Below are positions 1-9,287 of a DNA stretch of 64,000 nucleotides, piece by piece; the first letter of the stretch is position 1, and each line of letters opens with the position of its first letter. Source of the stretch: Eutrophocola sp964503965 (GTDB lineage Bacteria > Pseudomonadota > Gammaproteobacteria > Pseudomonadales > Pseudohongiellaceae); the NCBI GenBank assembly GCA_964503965.1, contig CAZDCK010000004.1, positions 1 through 64,000 on the forward strand, given 5' to 3'. The notes below the pieces were generated by a model that was not told the DNA's origin, did no database searches, and saw only the letters and a list, made by a program, of their open reading frames with translations. The translations under genes were made by a program, and so were the position numbers.

Positions 1-1058
1 GGGCCAGGGGTGAGATGCACCTTTACAGGGGCCTGAAGTTTGCCGATAACGGCATCGGTTTCACGCATGCCTCCGGTGCCCTTGGTCAGGCCAAATATAC
101 CTCACGTGTGGTTGACTCGCTGTTCGTGGGCGAATCCGAGAACATCGGTAATCCCACGGCGCCATCGGAAATTGCTTACGGCCGCAGCCTGCCGCAGCCG
201 AGAATCCCGGACTTCCCGATCCGCGCCTACGAGTTTTACGACTACCATCATGAACTGGACAATAATACGTTCATCAATTACGAGGACAATGACATCCGCA
301 AGACGGGAGCGATTTCCTACCTGCTATTTACCAGCTTCGGCATGAGCTCCAACAACACCGTATCGCGTTCGACATTCATTAATGCGAAGCCGGTCTATTT
401 TCCGCCGATCGACAACCGGTGGAGCAACGATGATTATGGCAACATTGTCTACAAGCACTCGGTGTTCCACGATGCGGATGGCACCATCACTGGCATTCCG
501 GATTCCTACATCATCAATGATACGGGCTACGACCCCGATGATGCCTGCGAGGCCAGGCCAACCTGGAATGCTTATGTTTGCACGGGCGATGTTGGCCGCA
601 TGAACGTTGGCGGCGGGGGTATCCTGGGATTCAGCTTTGGCGGTGGTCCTCGTCCTACGGAATATGAGATTGCGCCAGGTGGTGGCCGTATCAGGGGGAC
701 TTTCCCGGATGCACCACCGATCAAGCTCAGCCGTAACGGTAAAGAGTTCGAAGCCGAAGGCGAAACCAATGTGCGCGCGGGCTCAAAGTACACATTAAAA
801 ACGGCAAAGGACTCCGTGGATATCAGGGTGCGTGAGCTGGATGCCGGTTCGTGGGTGATGTTTGAGCTGCCGGGATTTACCGCTGCAGACTCCGGCAAGG
901 CGGTGAACAGCCTCGATGCGCTGCGCACGGCCAGTGCAACGTCCTGGTTCAGTGACGACGATGCACTCTGGGTAAAAGTGGTGTCCAATGGAGATATTCC
1001 GGGCCGCGGGCCGGGCCAGGGCCCTGGTCAAGGGGAGCGCGTCCAGGTCAGTCGTTGA
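1..1058 (+). CDS. CEMIP/TMEM2-like beta-helix (G8-type) protein, C-terminal part
   Basis: The reading frame is open from the left edge, so the first ATG at 15 is probably internal and the N-terminus lies outside. The translated part resembles the region after the G8 domain in animal CEMIP/TMEM2 proteins: a VGESENIG stretch, then PIRAYEFYD followed by a Cys-poor beta-helix ladder (NNTFINYEDND), then a VFHDADGTITGIPDSY block and a Trp/Cys segment. CEMIP/TMEM2 act on hyaluronan; bacterial homologues are uncharacterised. The tail is a Gly-rich low-complexity stretch followed by an Ig-like or jelly-roll looking segment and a GPGQGPGQG end. An extracellular polysaccharide-binding or cleaving role is inference. 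A strong terminator follows. Confidence 0.6.
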   Translation, partial: ARGEMHLYRGLKFADNGIGFTHASGALGQAKYTSRVVDSLFVGESENIGNPTAPSEIAYGRSLPQPRIPDFPIRAYEFYDYHHELDNNTFINYEDNDIRKTGAISYLLFTSFGMSSNNTVSRSTFINAKPVYFPPIDNRWSNDDYGNIVYKHSVFHDADGTITGIPDSYIINDTGYDPDDACEARPTWNAYVCTGDVGRMNVGGGGILGFSFGGGPRPTEYEIAPGGGRIRGTFPDAPPIKLSRNGKEFEAEGETNVRAGSKYTLKTAKDSVDIRVRELDAGSWVMFELPGFTAADSGKAVNSLDALRTASATSWFSDDDALWVKVVSNGDIPGRGPGQGPGQGERVQVSR

Positions 1059-1409
1059 TCCGGGATCACGCGGGTTGAACAAAGACGGCGAAACCCATGG
1101 GTTTCGCCGTTTTTTTTTGGTGACCATATCTCTTTTTGTATACCCGTATTAATTCCGACACTTGATCCATACCCCGTTTTCCATCAATGGACTGACAGCA
1201 TTAAACAATCATTCATGACAATCACCCTCTACAGGGTAAACATTTCGAATCATGGCGCATTACCAACGGGCATCAGCCCAACAATGAGTTTTCAGAACTG
1301 GCGGCTCCAACCACCTTGATTTATTCCACATCTGGTTGCATCTTGTCGTGGTAAGCTAAATGGCTTTTAACAGATAACAAAATTCCTGTTTTACTCCCGG
1401 AGAATATTC
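1059..1409. other. Intergenic region with one terminator
   Basis: This stretch holds the terminator of the upstream gene at its left end. The remaining roughly 290 bases are AT-rich without a convincing ORF. A Shine-Dalgarno-like GGAG lies just before the ATG at 1410. No clear promoter or repeat was identified. Confidence 0.5.
1085..1118 (+). terminator. Rho-independent terminator
   Basis: Perfect 11-12 bp stem, ACGGCGAAACCC pairing with GGGTTTCGCCGT around a tight loop, followed by an uninterrupted T tract. It sits 27 bases after the stop of the CEMIP-like gene and should end its transcript. Confidence 0.92.
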
Positions 1410-1931
1410 ATGAAGTCCCTACTAGTAAATGCACTGACCGTCATTACATTGCTCCTCGTTTTCAGTGCCCCAACCTTCGCTCAGGAGAAACCCGATGCCA
1501 TCATCAATGTTGATGGTATTGGTTTCTCTCGCATCATAGATGATGAGCTGGTGGCCTTCGATCTTGTAGCTGCCTATGATGAACACAGCATCGTCGAAGC
1601 AAATTGCAGCGCTTTTAAATCCAGGCTCCAGGGAGTCGACTGGTGTTTCTCCAGCGCGGAAAACCAAATGACGTTTGAATCGGCTACCCGGGATAATGGA
1701 AACAATCAATACCTCCCCTTTGTTGGCGGACATTGTGCACTGGGCATGAGCCGGGGCAATCTTGTAGCCAGGGGCGATCCCCGCACGGCCATTCGGATTG
1801 GCAACCAGCTTGTGCTGAACGGCCGATTCAGTGTTCGCACTGCCTTTCTGGAAGATACGGAGCGTAATATGGACAATGCCCGCTTGCGCTACGAGCTGGC
1901 TCTTGCCTCAGGTGCTTTAAGGGAAAATTAA
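1410..1931 (+). CDS. Hypothetical exported protein
   Basis: A 173-residue protein with a clear Sec signal peptide (hydrophobic core ALTVITLLLVFSA, likely cleavage after FAQ near residue 25). The mature part is about 148 residues with three cysteines in the central portion, compatible with a disulfide-stabilised periplasmic fold. No family was recognised. The start is supported by a GGAG about 7 bases upstream. It stands alone between a terminator and a membrane-protein gene in the same direction, separated from the latter by about 125 bases. Confidence 0.65.
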   Translation: MKSLLVNALTVITLLLVFSAPTFAQEKPDAIINVDGIGFSRIIDDELVAFDLVAAYDEHSIVEANCSAFKSRLQGVDWCFSSAENQMTFESATRDNGNNQYLPFVGGHCALGMSRGNLVARGDPRTAIRIGNQLVLNGRFSVRTAFLEDTERNMDNARLRYELALASGALREN

Positions 1932-2057
1932 ATTCCCTAAAGGAAAAAGCCGGTCTGGCGAGCAGGGCCAGATTTATAGTGATAGTGGGTTAAAGCGGGA
2001 AAGGGGCTGAAAAAATAACTGCCCCCGTAAATCCGTCTCGTTAAAGGAATGCAGTCA

Positions 2058-2663
2058 ATGAAATTTGATGCCAGTCACGCCGCTAAACTGGTCGCCACAG
2101 CACTCGTTGTGACGGCAATTACGCAGTTGGTGTATGTGATTCTTGGCGGCGGTGGTAACCAGCCTGTCGCCTATCCTGTCTGGCGGATCGAGGCAGTGTC
2201 AGCGCTGGTCGTCGCGCTGTTTTCCTTCGTCATCCTCAAGCGTAATGCGCTTGTCGGTGGCTGCCTGGCCGTGGCCGGTATCTTTAACGTGATCCAGACC
2301 GGCATGGGGCTGACCATGTTCTATCAGCTGGGTTATGGCGGTGACACTGATCCGAATCCTATTTTCTTTCCCGTGCTGCGAATGTCCTTTTTTCTCTACT
2401 TCGCTGCCAAAGCTGCTCTGGGCGTTGCAGCCATCACTCTGGGTATGGAACTGTGGCAGTCCATCAGAGATGGTGTGTGGCGGATTGTCGGTGTGTTGGT
2501 CGGGCTTGCAGGTCTTGTGGCCCTGCTGCTCAATGTCGCCGCCATGTTGCTGGGACTGGGTGTGGTACCTTTCGCCGGTGCAGCTGGTGTCGTCGCGGCG
2601 GTCCTTACTGCCTTTACGCTGATTCGCGTGATACAGCCAGCGGATACCAGATCCCTGTCCTGA
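2058..2663 (+). CDS. Hypothetical integral membrane protein
   Basis: About 201 residues with four to five hydrophobic helices: one near the N-terminus (LVATALVVTAITQLVYVIL), one or two in the middle, and two at the C-terminus separated by a short SIRDGVWR loop. No cytochrome, transporter or enzyme motif is visible and no family was recognised. The ATG at 2058 is preferred over the in-frame ATG at 2049 because the AAAGGA at 2043-2048 is correctly spaced only for the former. It lies about 100 bases before an exported GDTLVV-family protein in the same orientation. Confidence 0.6.
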   Translation: MKFDASHAAKLVATALVVTAITQLVYVILGGGGNQPVAYPVWRIEAVSALVVALFSFVILKRNALVGGCLAVAGIFNVIQTGMGLTMFYQLGYGGDTDPNPIFFPVLRMSFFLYFAAKAALGVAAITLGMELWQSIRDGVWRIVGVLVGLAGLVALLLNVAAMLLGLGVVPFAGAAGVVAAVLTAFTLIRVIQPADTRSLS

Positions 2664-2764
2664 TGTTGAAACTCATATCGAATAAAAGGTCGCAGAAACA
2701 AAGCGGGCAGGATTGGCTATTCACCGCGCTGTCGAAATTTTTGGAGAAGGGCTGGAGTTTATCT

Positions 2765-3826
2765 ATGAAATTCTTGATTGGTCTATTTTTACTAGCCATG
2801 CCAGTGATGCAGGCCACCGCGCAGTGGCTGGATCGTCCCTGGGATGACATTCCGCGTAATATGGATGGCAGTCCGGATCTATCCGCACCAGCCCCCCGGG
2901 GAGCCGATGGCAACCTGGATCTGACCGGTATCTGGAATGGCCCACCACCCGTGGCAAATCTTGATCCGGACATTTTACTGCCATGGGCATCTGAACTTGC
3001 AGTACAGCGGCAACAGGATTTCTACAAGGAGCGCCCCTTGTTCAACTGCCTGCCAAATGGCCCGGAAACCGAAAGTGCAGGAGGGTGGAAGCGTTTTGTT
3101 CAGACAAACAAGACTCTAATCATTCTTAATGAGGACCTGACCTACAGGGTTATTCATCTGGATGGACGCGAACTTGAGGAAAATCCCGTGCCCAGCTTTA
3201 CCGGATATTCAGTAGGGTACTGGGATGGAGACACCCTTGTGGTCGATTCCAATGGCTACAATGACCAGACCTGGGTTGCGCGCTATGGCGTATCCCATAC
3301 CGATGAACTGGTGGTGAATGAACGCTTTACACGGTCCAGCTTTGGTCAGCTGGATATTACAGTCACGTTCACAGATCCGGGAACATTCACCCAGCCCTGG
3401 GGCTACAAGACAAGCATGAAACTCATGGCGGACACTGAAATGCTTGAGTCGGTGTGCGAGACAGGTACTGATAACTGGTCTGGAAGCCTGTCGGCAACGG
3501 AAGGTGAAAGTGTCTTCGTTGCACCAGAAATACTGGAAAAATATACAGGTATCTACAGGGGGATCTATGCTGGTGGTGAACGGACCTATGAAGTGTCTGT
3601 GTCAGAAGGGGATCTGATAGCCACCATCATTTCCGGTTATGATGCTATCGGCCTTGGCGCAGCGGGCCTGGAATCCGGTGTGCCACGTAAACTTGTGCCA
3701 TTATCGGAAACACTGTTCGACGGGGTGGGCCTGGGGTATCGCTTTGTAGTTAACGACAACGGTGATGTGGAGAGTTTTATTATCTCGCATGTGTCCGGTG
3801 ATTATACATACACCAGGTTGCCCTAG
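2765..3826 (+). CDS. Exported GDTLVV-family protein (long form)
   Basis: 353 residues with a signal peptide cleaved near residue 18-20 (ATAQ-W). The mature start has the repeated D-G-x-x-D-L-x-G-x-W type motif seen in its relatives here (DGNLDLTGIW, about 49-57), a FNCLP Cys segment near 93-97, the family core WDGDTLVVDSNGYND starting near 153, and SHTDELVVNERFTR. The C-terminal 100 residues (YTGIYRGIYAGG onward) form a separate beta-rich domain shared only with the 33377-34456 protein. Function is unknown. The start was moved inward from the longest frame because the ATG at 2765 has a GGAG-type site and gives a clean signal peptide. Confidence 0.75.
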   Translation: MKFLIGLFLLAMPVMQATAQWLDRPWDDIPRNMDGSPDLSAPAPRGADGNLDLTGIWNGPPPVANLDPDILLPWASELAVQRQQDFYKERPLFNCLPNGPETESAGGWKRFVQTNKTLIILNEDLTYRVIHLDGRELEENPVPSFTGYSVGYWDGDTLVVDSNGYNDQTWVARYGVSHTDELVVNERFTRSSFGQLDITVTFTDPGTFTQPWGYKTSMKLMADTEMLESVCETGTDNWSGSLSATEGESVFVAPEILEKYTGIYRGIYAGGERTYEVSVSEGDLIATIISGYDAIGLGAAGLESGVPRKLVPLSETLFDGVGLGYRFVVNDNGDVESFIISHVSGDYTYTRLP

Positions 3827-3846
3827 AACATGCCTGCTCCGGATAC

Positions 3847-3888
3847 CCTGGTTTCCTGAGGATACGCTTTTACAAAGCGGTAACCAGG
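3847..3888. repeat. Nested inverted repeat between convergent genes
   Basis: Outer arms CCTGGTT and AACCAGG enclose an inner perfect hairpin CGCTTT-TAC-AAAGCG. It lies between two convergent genes, where a two-way transcript end is expected, but there is no long T tract on either side, so a terminator role is only possible. Confidence 0.35.
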
Positions 3889-3953
3889 ATTTGAAACTAC
3901 ACCAATTTGGCCAGAGTTACTTAAATTTTGCTTACTCTGCTCATTATGATCAG

Positions 3954-4997
3954 TTATTGCCCAAAACTCTCCGGCAGTTCCAGGTATCGTTGGGCGCTTT
4001 CAGGGTCACAAGGCATTTGAATCATCTCAAAATCGGGGGCGTAGACCCACTCCAGTTCATAGCCAATTGGCGCGGCCAGATAGGTTGGATCCGTCATCTC
4101 GAAACTGTAATTAATTCGCGTACCGTCCTGGTTCAGTTGGAAGCGCTCGGTGAGGTGTTTGTCAGGCCCCGAGGGCAGCTTCTGTGCATTGCCCATGCCA
4201 TGTTCGGCAAATCGCGCGGTGTCGACAACAAGGACATCACCTTCCCAGCGCCCGATCGAATGTCCCTGTACGGAAGGTTCAATGCCCTCATGAGAAGTCT
4301 CTTTCATGTGAATGACACGCTCTGCGACCTCAAGCTCTGTCCGAATGATAATTTCATCCTCGCCCATTGTGATTGTTTTGGCGTCTCCGATGATCATCAG
4401 AAACGGCGAAGCATAGGCAACACAGTTCTTTCCGGGATTGTCGCTGTTTTCGAAATTCTGGTGCGCGCGCAAGCCTGCTTCCGTCAGTGGCCAGTCAGTT
4501 GGTTCGAAGAAGAAAAAGTGTTCCCTGACCTCGGGGGTGGTGATCGTCCGCCACTGGCCGGCCAGGCTATTCGACCCCTTTTCAGGGGCGACGATAACCG
4601 GGGCGCCGCTGTTGACCTTGCGCATTTCAAGCAGGATGCTTTCGGGAGTTATCAAGCGGGCACCCAGCGCATGGGTCTGGGTCGGGTCAGTCGAGGGATT
4701 GGCAAAGATGGTGACCTGATCGCCCACCGTAACAGTGTCGGCTGCCCAGCCTCGATTGCGCATGACCACCGCCGAGGACGCTTCTATCTCCCACACCTGG
4801 GTGATTCCATTTTCACCGCTTGTTTGCAACTCAATATAGGTATGGGGGTTGGCCCATTTATATTCGGTGATGGTCCCTTCAAGGGTGACCTCACGCTCCA
4901 GGTCATAAGGGGCCCAGCTGTGATGGGCCCAGGCGGATGCGATCGGCAGGATGAGTATTGGCGCGATCAGCGCAAGGCGTGGCATAAAACTCGACAC
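3954..4997 (-). CDS. Exported DUF6152 and GDTLVV fusion protein
   Basis: 347 residues. The signal peptide ends at ASAWA, leaving a mature protein that would begin His-His (25-26), as in the other DUF6152 domains here. The DUF6152 domain follows (EVTLEGTITEYKWANPH, then a WEIEASS strand). The second half carries the GDTLVV core (GRWEGDVLVVDTARF) and ERFQLNQDG. The same two domains are separate neighbouring genes at 44674-45069 and 43862-44656, so this is a natural fusion of a gene pair. Biochemical role unknown; a periplasmic location follows from the signal. DUF6152 assignment is from memory of the family pattern. Confidence 0.75.
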   Translation of the reverse strand: MSSFMPRLALIAPILILPIASAWAHHSWAPYDLEREVTLEGTITEYKWANPHTYIELQTSGENGITQVWEIEASSAVVMRNRGWAADTVTVGDQVTIFANPSTDPTQTHALGARLITPESILLEMRKVNSGAPVIVAPEKGSNSLAGQWRTITTPEVREHFFFFEPTDWPLTEAGLRAHQNFENSDNPGKNCVAYASPFLMIIGDAKTITMGEDEIIIRTELEVAERVIHMKETSHEGIEPSVQGHSIGRWEGDVLVVDTARFAEHGMGNAQKLPSGPDKHLTERFQLNQDGTRINYSFEMTDPTYLAAPIGYELEWVYAPDFEMIQMPCDPESAQRYLELPESFGQ

Positions 4998-5162
4998 TGG
5001 TTTCCCCCTAAAGCCTCACAGCTGGGTCCGGTTCGGACAGACCCTGTCGAGGCAAGGCGCCGCATCGCAAGTGCGCGGCTTATTCTAAATTGTTTGTACT
5101 TACCTTAGTGCAACCCTGGTACGCCAGCAATCCCATCGCTTCCCCGGCAACACCATCAATGT

Positions 5163-6560
5163 TCACTCAAAGCTGAAAATGTCTTCCTCTTGCGGCCGCT
5201 CCATGCCGTCTTCCCAGTATTGCTCCCAGATGTTTGCCCAGGGCCGTCCATACATGTCCGGTACCTCATACTCGATCACATCACCTGGCGAGACCGGTGT
5301 AGGGGAGCCTTTCATCGGGAAGATTGATTGGACGCATTCAATGAATGGCTGCGGGTTGCCTTCCTCGAATCCGCTTTGTCTTGTGATGTTGCGGATGACT
5401 CGCACTGGTTCCACCAGGGCCTCATCATCATAAAAAATCGTCTCGTGGTTGAGCCCAAGGAATATACCGTTCTCGTCTCTATTGGGCGTATAAATCTCGA
5501 TAGTCTGCATCCGGTTCGAAAACTCGAAAGCCGCATGGCTGGACCAGCCCTGGACATTGGATGTCCAGGTGATCAGTACATCGCCGTCCCAGAAACCAAT
5601 GGTCTCCCCGTACCAGCGCGGTACATCCTCTCCAAGCCGGGGGACATTGCCGCTCATATCAAATTCCCGACCGATATGGATATTGGTGATGAAGTTGCGC
5701 GCAACACCCGCCAGAATCTGGACCATGTTTGGTGTCACCATGATGGATTGCTCCCACAAAGCCGATTCATGCCAGCGACGCAGGAATCCCTCCGGCCAGC
5801 AGTACTGGGAGGGCCACTGGGGAGCGTTGGTATTGCCGTGATGATAGGCTTCCTGCACCATGCGCTTCTGGTATTCCGGCGTAAGCAGGGACAGGATGGT
5901 AGGAATCTGGACATGCCGCATCCTTAGCCAGTACTGGCTGTCTGCAGGAGCGGGATGGTCGTATCTGCCGGTCCATTCACCTGGGACGGTGGCATATGTA
6001 TGCTGGGTGGGGCCACCTCGGCTTTGTGTTTCTTCAAGCAGTGCCGCGTAATGGGCCTGCGCCGAGCTGAACGGGTAGGGGCTCACGATTGATTCGCGCG
6101 GATAGTCGCGATCGCAATAACCCCAAGGAGCTACAGCCGGTGAATTATTGCCAATCAATCCACCTTCCCCTCGAAAATCCTCCAGTGCCGCGGAACTGTT
6201 GCAGCGGAAATAGCGGGGATCACTCCACAGCTCCTGGTCCTGGTAGAAATCAGAAGTGGTAAACAGGTCGACTTCCAGCGCTTTGATGCCGTCGGGTGTT
6301 TCACCGTCACGAGCGGCACCCACAAAACCGGTGTCCGGATCGCGGCGGGGATCGAAGGGAATTTCCGTGCGGTAAGCCGGATTGCCCAGTCCCTGCCGGA
6401 GCGTGGCACCGGTCATGTGATAGTCATTCATGTCTGCAGCCAGGGGCCAGGCGCGCCCGACACTGTCAAAGTCGATCTGCGCCGTGGTTTGGGCTAAAGA
6501 GGAAGCTATCGTGAATGAAAATAATGCAGGAGCAGCCAGCAATAGAACGGTCTTCTTCAT
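5163..6560 (-). CDS. Large exported protein distantly related to GDTLVV family
   Basis: 465 residues with a signal peptide cleaved after SSLAQ (about 24). The protein is rich in Trp and Tyr, with a central YGETIGFWDGDVLITWTSN segment that aligns with the WDGDTLVV core of the neighbouring families although the rest has diverged. There is no obvious cofactor motif. It lies upstream of the 3954-4997 fusion on the same strand, about 165 bases away, and could be co-transcribed with it. No family name was recalled, and function is unknown. Confidence 0.7.
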   Translation of the reverse strand: MKKTVLLLAAPALFSFTIASSLAQTTAQIDFDSVGRAWPLAADMNDYHMTGATLRQGLGNPAYRTEIPFDPRRDPDTGFVGAARDGETPDGIKALEVDLFTTSDFYQDQELWSDPRYFRCNSSAALEDFRGEGGLIGNNSPAVAPWGYCDRDYPRESIVSPYPFSSAQAHYAALLEETQSRGGPTQHTYATVPGEWTGRYDHPAPADSQYWLRMRHVQIPTILSLLTPEYQKRMVQEAYHHGNTNAPQWPSQYCWPEGFLRRWHESALWEQSIMVTPNMVQILAGVARNFITNIHIGREFDMSGNVPRLGEDVPRWYGETIGFWDGDVLITWTSNVQGWSSHAAFEFSNRMQTIEIYTPNRDENGIFLGLNHETIFYDDEALVEPVRVIRNITRQSGFEEGNPQPFIECVQSIFPMKGSPTPVSPGDVIEYEVPDMYGRPWANIWEQYWEDGMERPQEEDIFSFE

Positions 6561-6719
6561 GATGTTTTCCCGTTGTTGTTTGAGAGAGAATCAACGATCC
6601 CGGAGAGCGGATAGTTTATGACCGGATTGTGTGGGCCGGTTTCAGCAATTGGACCTAGGCTACTGCAGTCAACTGGTGAAATCAAAGGTATGCATTGGTT
6701 TCTTTCATAACCCTTTTGA

Positions 6720-8096
6720 TTACAGTCGAATGATGCTCTGCAGATAGAAGTAGTGGGCGTCGTCTTTGCCCACTTTGTCCATGTAAGCGCCAGCGTTGAG
6801 CCACGTGTAACCGGTTTCCAGCGTAAGGTTGTCGCCCAGCAGATGCCAGCGCAAACGCGTTTCAAGCTGTGCACCCACCCGGGTTTCCCCAAGCCCGCCA
6901 GGATGCTGGTAACGAGTGGTACGCCACCCCTGCTGGGCTGAGTCCAGCCTGTAATTCTGCAGCTTGATATAGGCATCCATGTTGTTTGCCGGCTTCAGGT
7001 CAAGCTGCAATCCCGGTGTATTGATATTGTTGCGTACAAAGGCCCGGTATGTCCCGGTGGGTCCGTAATCCGGTCTCGGCACACCATAGAGAGAGTCAAA
7101 ACTGTTGTTCTCATTGTCCAGGGGATTATCATCGCCGGTAGCATAGTCATAGATGACACTCAGCCGTGGCTGCCAGAGGGTTTCAAAGCTGTAGCCGGCC
7201 TGCAGGTGGACAAAATGCGCCCGGTGGGACTGTCTTTCGCTTGTGCCTGCACGTGCCGGCGCCTTGCCCCGTTGCAGAAGCATCTCGGCTTCGTGGTGCC
7301 ACTGTCCCGGTAACGGATTGCGAAAAAGCCGCAGACCGCTTGTGAGCAGTCGGTTGCGCTGGTGAGGATCTGCCGCGTGCCGGTTTTCATCAAGTCCATA
7401 GAGATAGGTTTCCAGATGGCCTGCTTCACCGGGTAAGCGGATGTCATGGAAGATTCCCCAGAATTGCGCGTCCCCGCTTTCATTGTCCGGCTTGGGTTTG
7501 TTGTCCAGCAGGTTACCGTCGCTGCGACGGTTCGTGGGTAGTGTGTAGAAAAGCTGGATACCCTGCGTGTCATTCCTCAGGCTAAAGAGAGCGCCTGCAA
7601 AAGCATTGATGGTGTTGCGGAAGCGATTGCGTGCCATCAGGCGGCGCCCGCCCTGGTCCATGGTGAAGCGGCCAACCTGGACATACCCTTCATTTTTCCA
7701 CCCCAGGATATTGGTGACAGGCATTTTCACATTGAGTTGCAGAATATCCAGGGGGTTCACGATCGAGCCATCCAGTGGCGTGTCCCTGTCAGCCCTCAAT
7801 GCCCGCATATCGGCCAATTCAGTGATCAGCGAGAAGCTGTTGAATGTGAGTTCCGCCCTGACTGTGGTTCGGGTTTCTACGGCTTCATCGCTCCCATTGA
7901 AGCCAGCACGAAACTGTCCATCAAGGGTTTGCCAGCGGCTTTGCTGTTCGGCTGTCAGGCTTAGATTGGCGGGTTTGTCCTGCCAGTGAGTGTCAAATTG
8001 CCAGGCCGTCTGGGCGAAGACTGGTATAGCTGGCAGCAGAGTGCAGGAAAGAGCGAGGCTTGATAGGAGCCTCTGGGTGTCTGGTGGTATGTGCAT
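6720..8096 (-). CDS. Alginate-export-type outer-membrane beta-barrel porin
   Basis: About 458 residues. A signal peptide (cleavage near PVFAQ-T) is followed by the pattern of the alginate_exp family: alternating amphipathic strands, a conserved GRFTMDQGGRRLMARNRFRNT segment near one third of the length, LSVIYDYATGDDNP, and a final aromatic-ended strand (YFYLQSIIRL). Members are outer-membrane channels for alginate or other solutes. A longer frame starts at 8147, but the residues before 8096 would place an extra hydrophobic stretch before the signal, so 8096 is preferred; neither start has a good ribosome site. Substrate is unknown. Confidence 0.8.
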   Translation of the reverse strand: MHIPPDTQRLLSSLALSCTLLPAIPVFAQTAWQFDTHWQDKPANLSLTAEQQSRWQTLDGQFRAGFNGSDEAVETRTTVRAELTFNSFSLITELADMRALRADRDTPLDGSIVNPLDILQLNVKMPVTNILGWKNEGYVQVGRFTMDQGGRRLMARNRFRNTINAFAGALFSLRNDTQGIQLFYTLPTNRRSDGNLLDNKPKPDNESGDAQFWGIFHDIRLPGEAGHLETYLYGLDENRHAADPHQRNRLLTSGLRLFRNPLPGQWHHEAEMLLQRGKAPARAGTSERQSHRAHFVHLQAGYSFETLWQPRLSVIYDYATGDDNPLDNENNSFDSLYGVPRPDYGPTGTYRAFVRNNINTPGLQLDLKPANNMDAYIKLQNYRLDSAQQGWRTTRYQHPGGLGETRVGAQLETRLRWHLLGDNLTLETGYTWLNAGAYMDKVGKDDAHYFYLQSIIRL

Positions 8097-8472
8097 GAAG
8101 GGGAACAAAAAAAGTATGATTGTAAACGATATCGACAAGGACAGCATGGGGAATAGGGGGTTCAGGCATTGCGAATGGGGTAAATGAGACTATCAGAGGT
8201 AAGGAGTCAGGATAAAAAAATACCGGGATAGATTAGGAAGAAAAGCGAGAGTTCCCAATCAAAAAACTTAACCTGAATACGTTTTCAACATTACTGTTAT
8301 TAACTTTGCCTCTTATAGCCAATGCTGTGCCGGTGACAGTGGATTCTGGCACTTTTTGTTCCAGATATCCCTGTTTTCGTTATCACACCCTAAGTATTCC
8401 CCATCCTGTTTCCTTTGCTCATCAACCCTTGTTCTGTAAAATCCGCCTTTTCAGTTTTTCAGGTTAATTACT
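8097..8472. other. Divergent intergenic region without a gene
   Basis: About 376 bases between the divergent porin and yeeN-like genes. Promoters for both must lie here, but no operator-like repeat or confident -35/-10 pair was identified. An alternative, longer start for the porin (8147) would fall inside it. Confidence 0.4.
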
Positions 8473-9189
8473 ATGGGTCGCGCCTATCAAAACCGTAAAG
8501 ATTCCATGGCCAAGACATCGGCCAACAAGTCACGGCTGTATGGCCGCTACGGGCGGGAAATCTATGTTGTCGCGAAGCAGGGTGGTGTTGATCCCGATGG
8601 TAATCTTGCCCTGCGCTCAATCATTGAACGCGCCAAGCGTGAGCAGGTGCCAAGTCATGTGATTGATAAGGCCATCGATAAAGCCAAGGGTGGAGGCGGA
8701 GAAGATTATTCACTGGCACGCTACGAAGGATTTGGTCCGGGTGGCTGCACGGTGATTGTTGAATGCCTGACCGACAATCCAAATCGTACATTTGGTGATG
8801 TGCGTGTGTGTTTCAACAAGGGCAAAAGCAAACTGGGCACACAAGGCACGGTCAGCCATATGTTTGATCACAGCATTATTCTTTCTTTCGATGGAGATGA
8901 AGAAGCTGTGATGGAGGCACTGCTCAATGCCGATGTGGATATCACGGATATTGAGGAAGAAGCAGGTAAAGTCACTGTTTTCGCTCCCACGGTGGAGTAT
9001 GCCAAGGCAAAAACGGCATTGTCAGATGCGATGGGAGACATCGAGTACGATGTTGATGAAATTCAATGGATACCCCATGCTTACACGAGCCTGAGCGGAG
9101 AGGATCTGGAGATGTTTGAAAAATTTACCGAACTGCTCAATGACCTCGATGATGTGCAGAACATTTATCATAATGTGGAGAATCAGTAG
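8473..9189 (+). CDS. YebC/PmpR family protein, YeeN-like
   Basis: 238 residues, the usual length of the family. It aligns throughout with E. coli YeeN rather than YebC: KQGGVDPDGNLALRSIIERAK, then VIDKAIDKAKGGG, ARYEGFGPGG, LTDNPNRTFGDVR and a C-terminal DDVQNIYHNVEN. The family is described as DNA-binding transcriptional regulators, and recent work links YebC-type proteins to relief of ribosome stalling. The protein has no signal and is cytoplasmic. It is one of the few core-genome type genes in this region and stands alone between a porin and an esterase. Confidence 0.93.
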   Translation: MGRAYQNRKDSMAKTSANKSRLYGRYGREIYVVAKQGGVDPDGNLALRSIIERAKREQVPSHVIDKAIDKAKGGGGEDYSLARYEGFGPGGCTVIVECLTDNPNRTFGDVRVCFNKGKSKLGTQGTVSHMFDHSIILSFDGDEEAVMEALLNADVDITDIEEEAGKVTVFAPTVEYAKAKTALSDAMGDIEYDVDEIQWIPHAYTSLSGEDLEMFEKFTELLNDLDDVQNIYHNVENQ

Positions 9190-9287
9190 ACCCAGCGTTT
9201 GCTCTTCGCACGCTTCCCATTCGCCTTTGCTTCTTTCCCCCATTAGCGTAAATTCGTTCTATCTGTTTCGCGATGTTGGGGGATGTC

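Noticed and set aside
1000..1058. GC-rich GPGQG-coding repeat
   Set aside because: It is a short low-complexity protein tail, not a separate repeat element.
2453..2764. N-terminal extension of the GDTLVV protein starting at 2765
   Set aside because: It overlaps the upstream membrane-protein gene and puts about 100 unrelated residues before a clean signal peptide.
3762..5108. 448-residue plus-strand reading frame
   Set aside because: It is antisense to the DUF6152-GDTLVV fusion gene, which has a signal peptide and clear homologues in the window.
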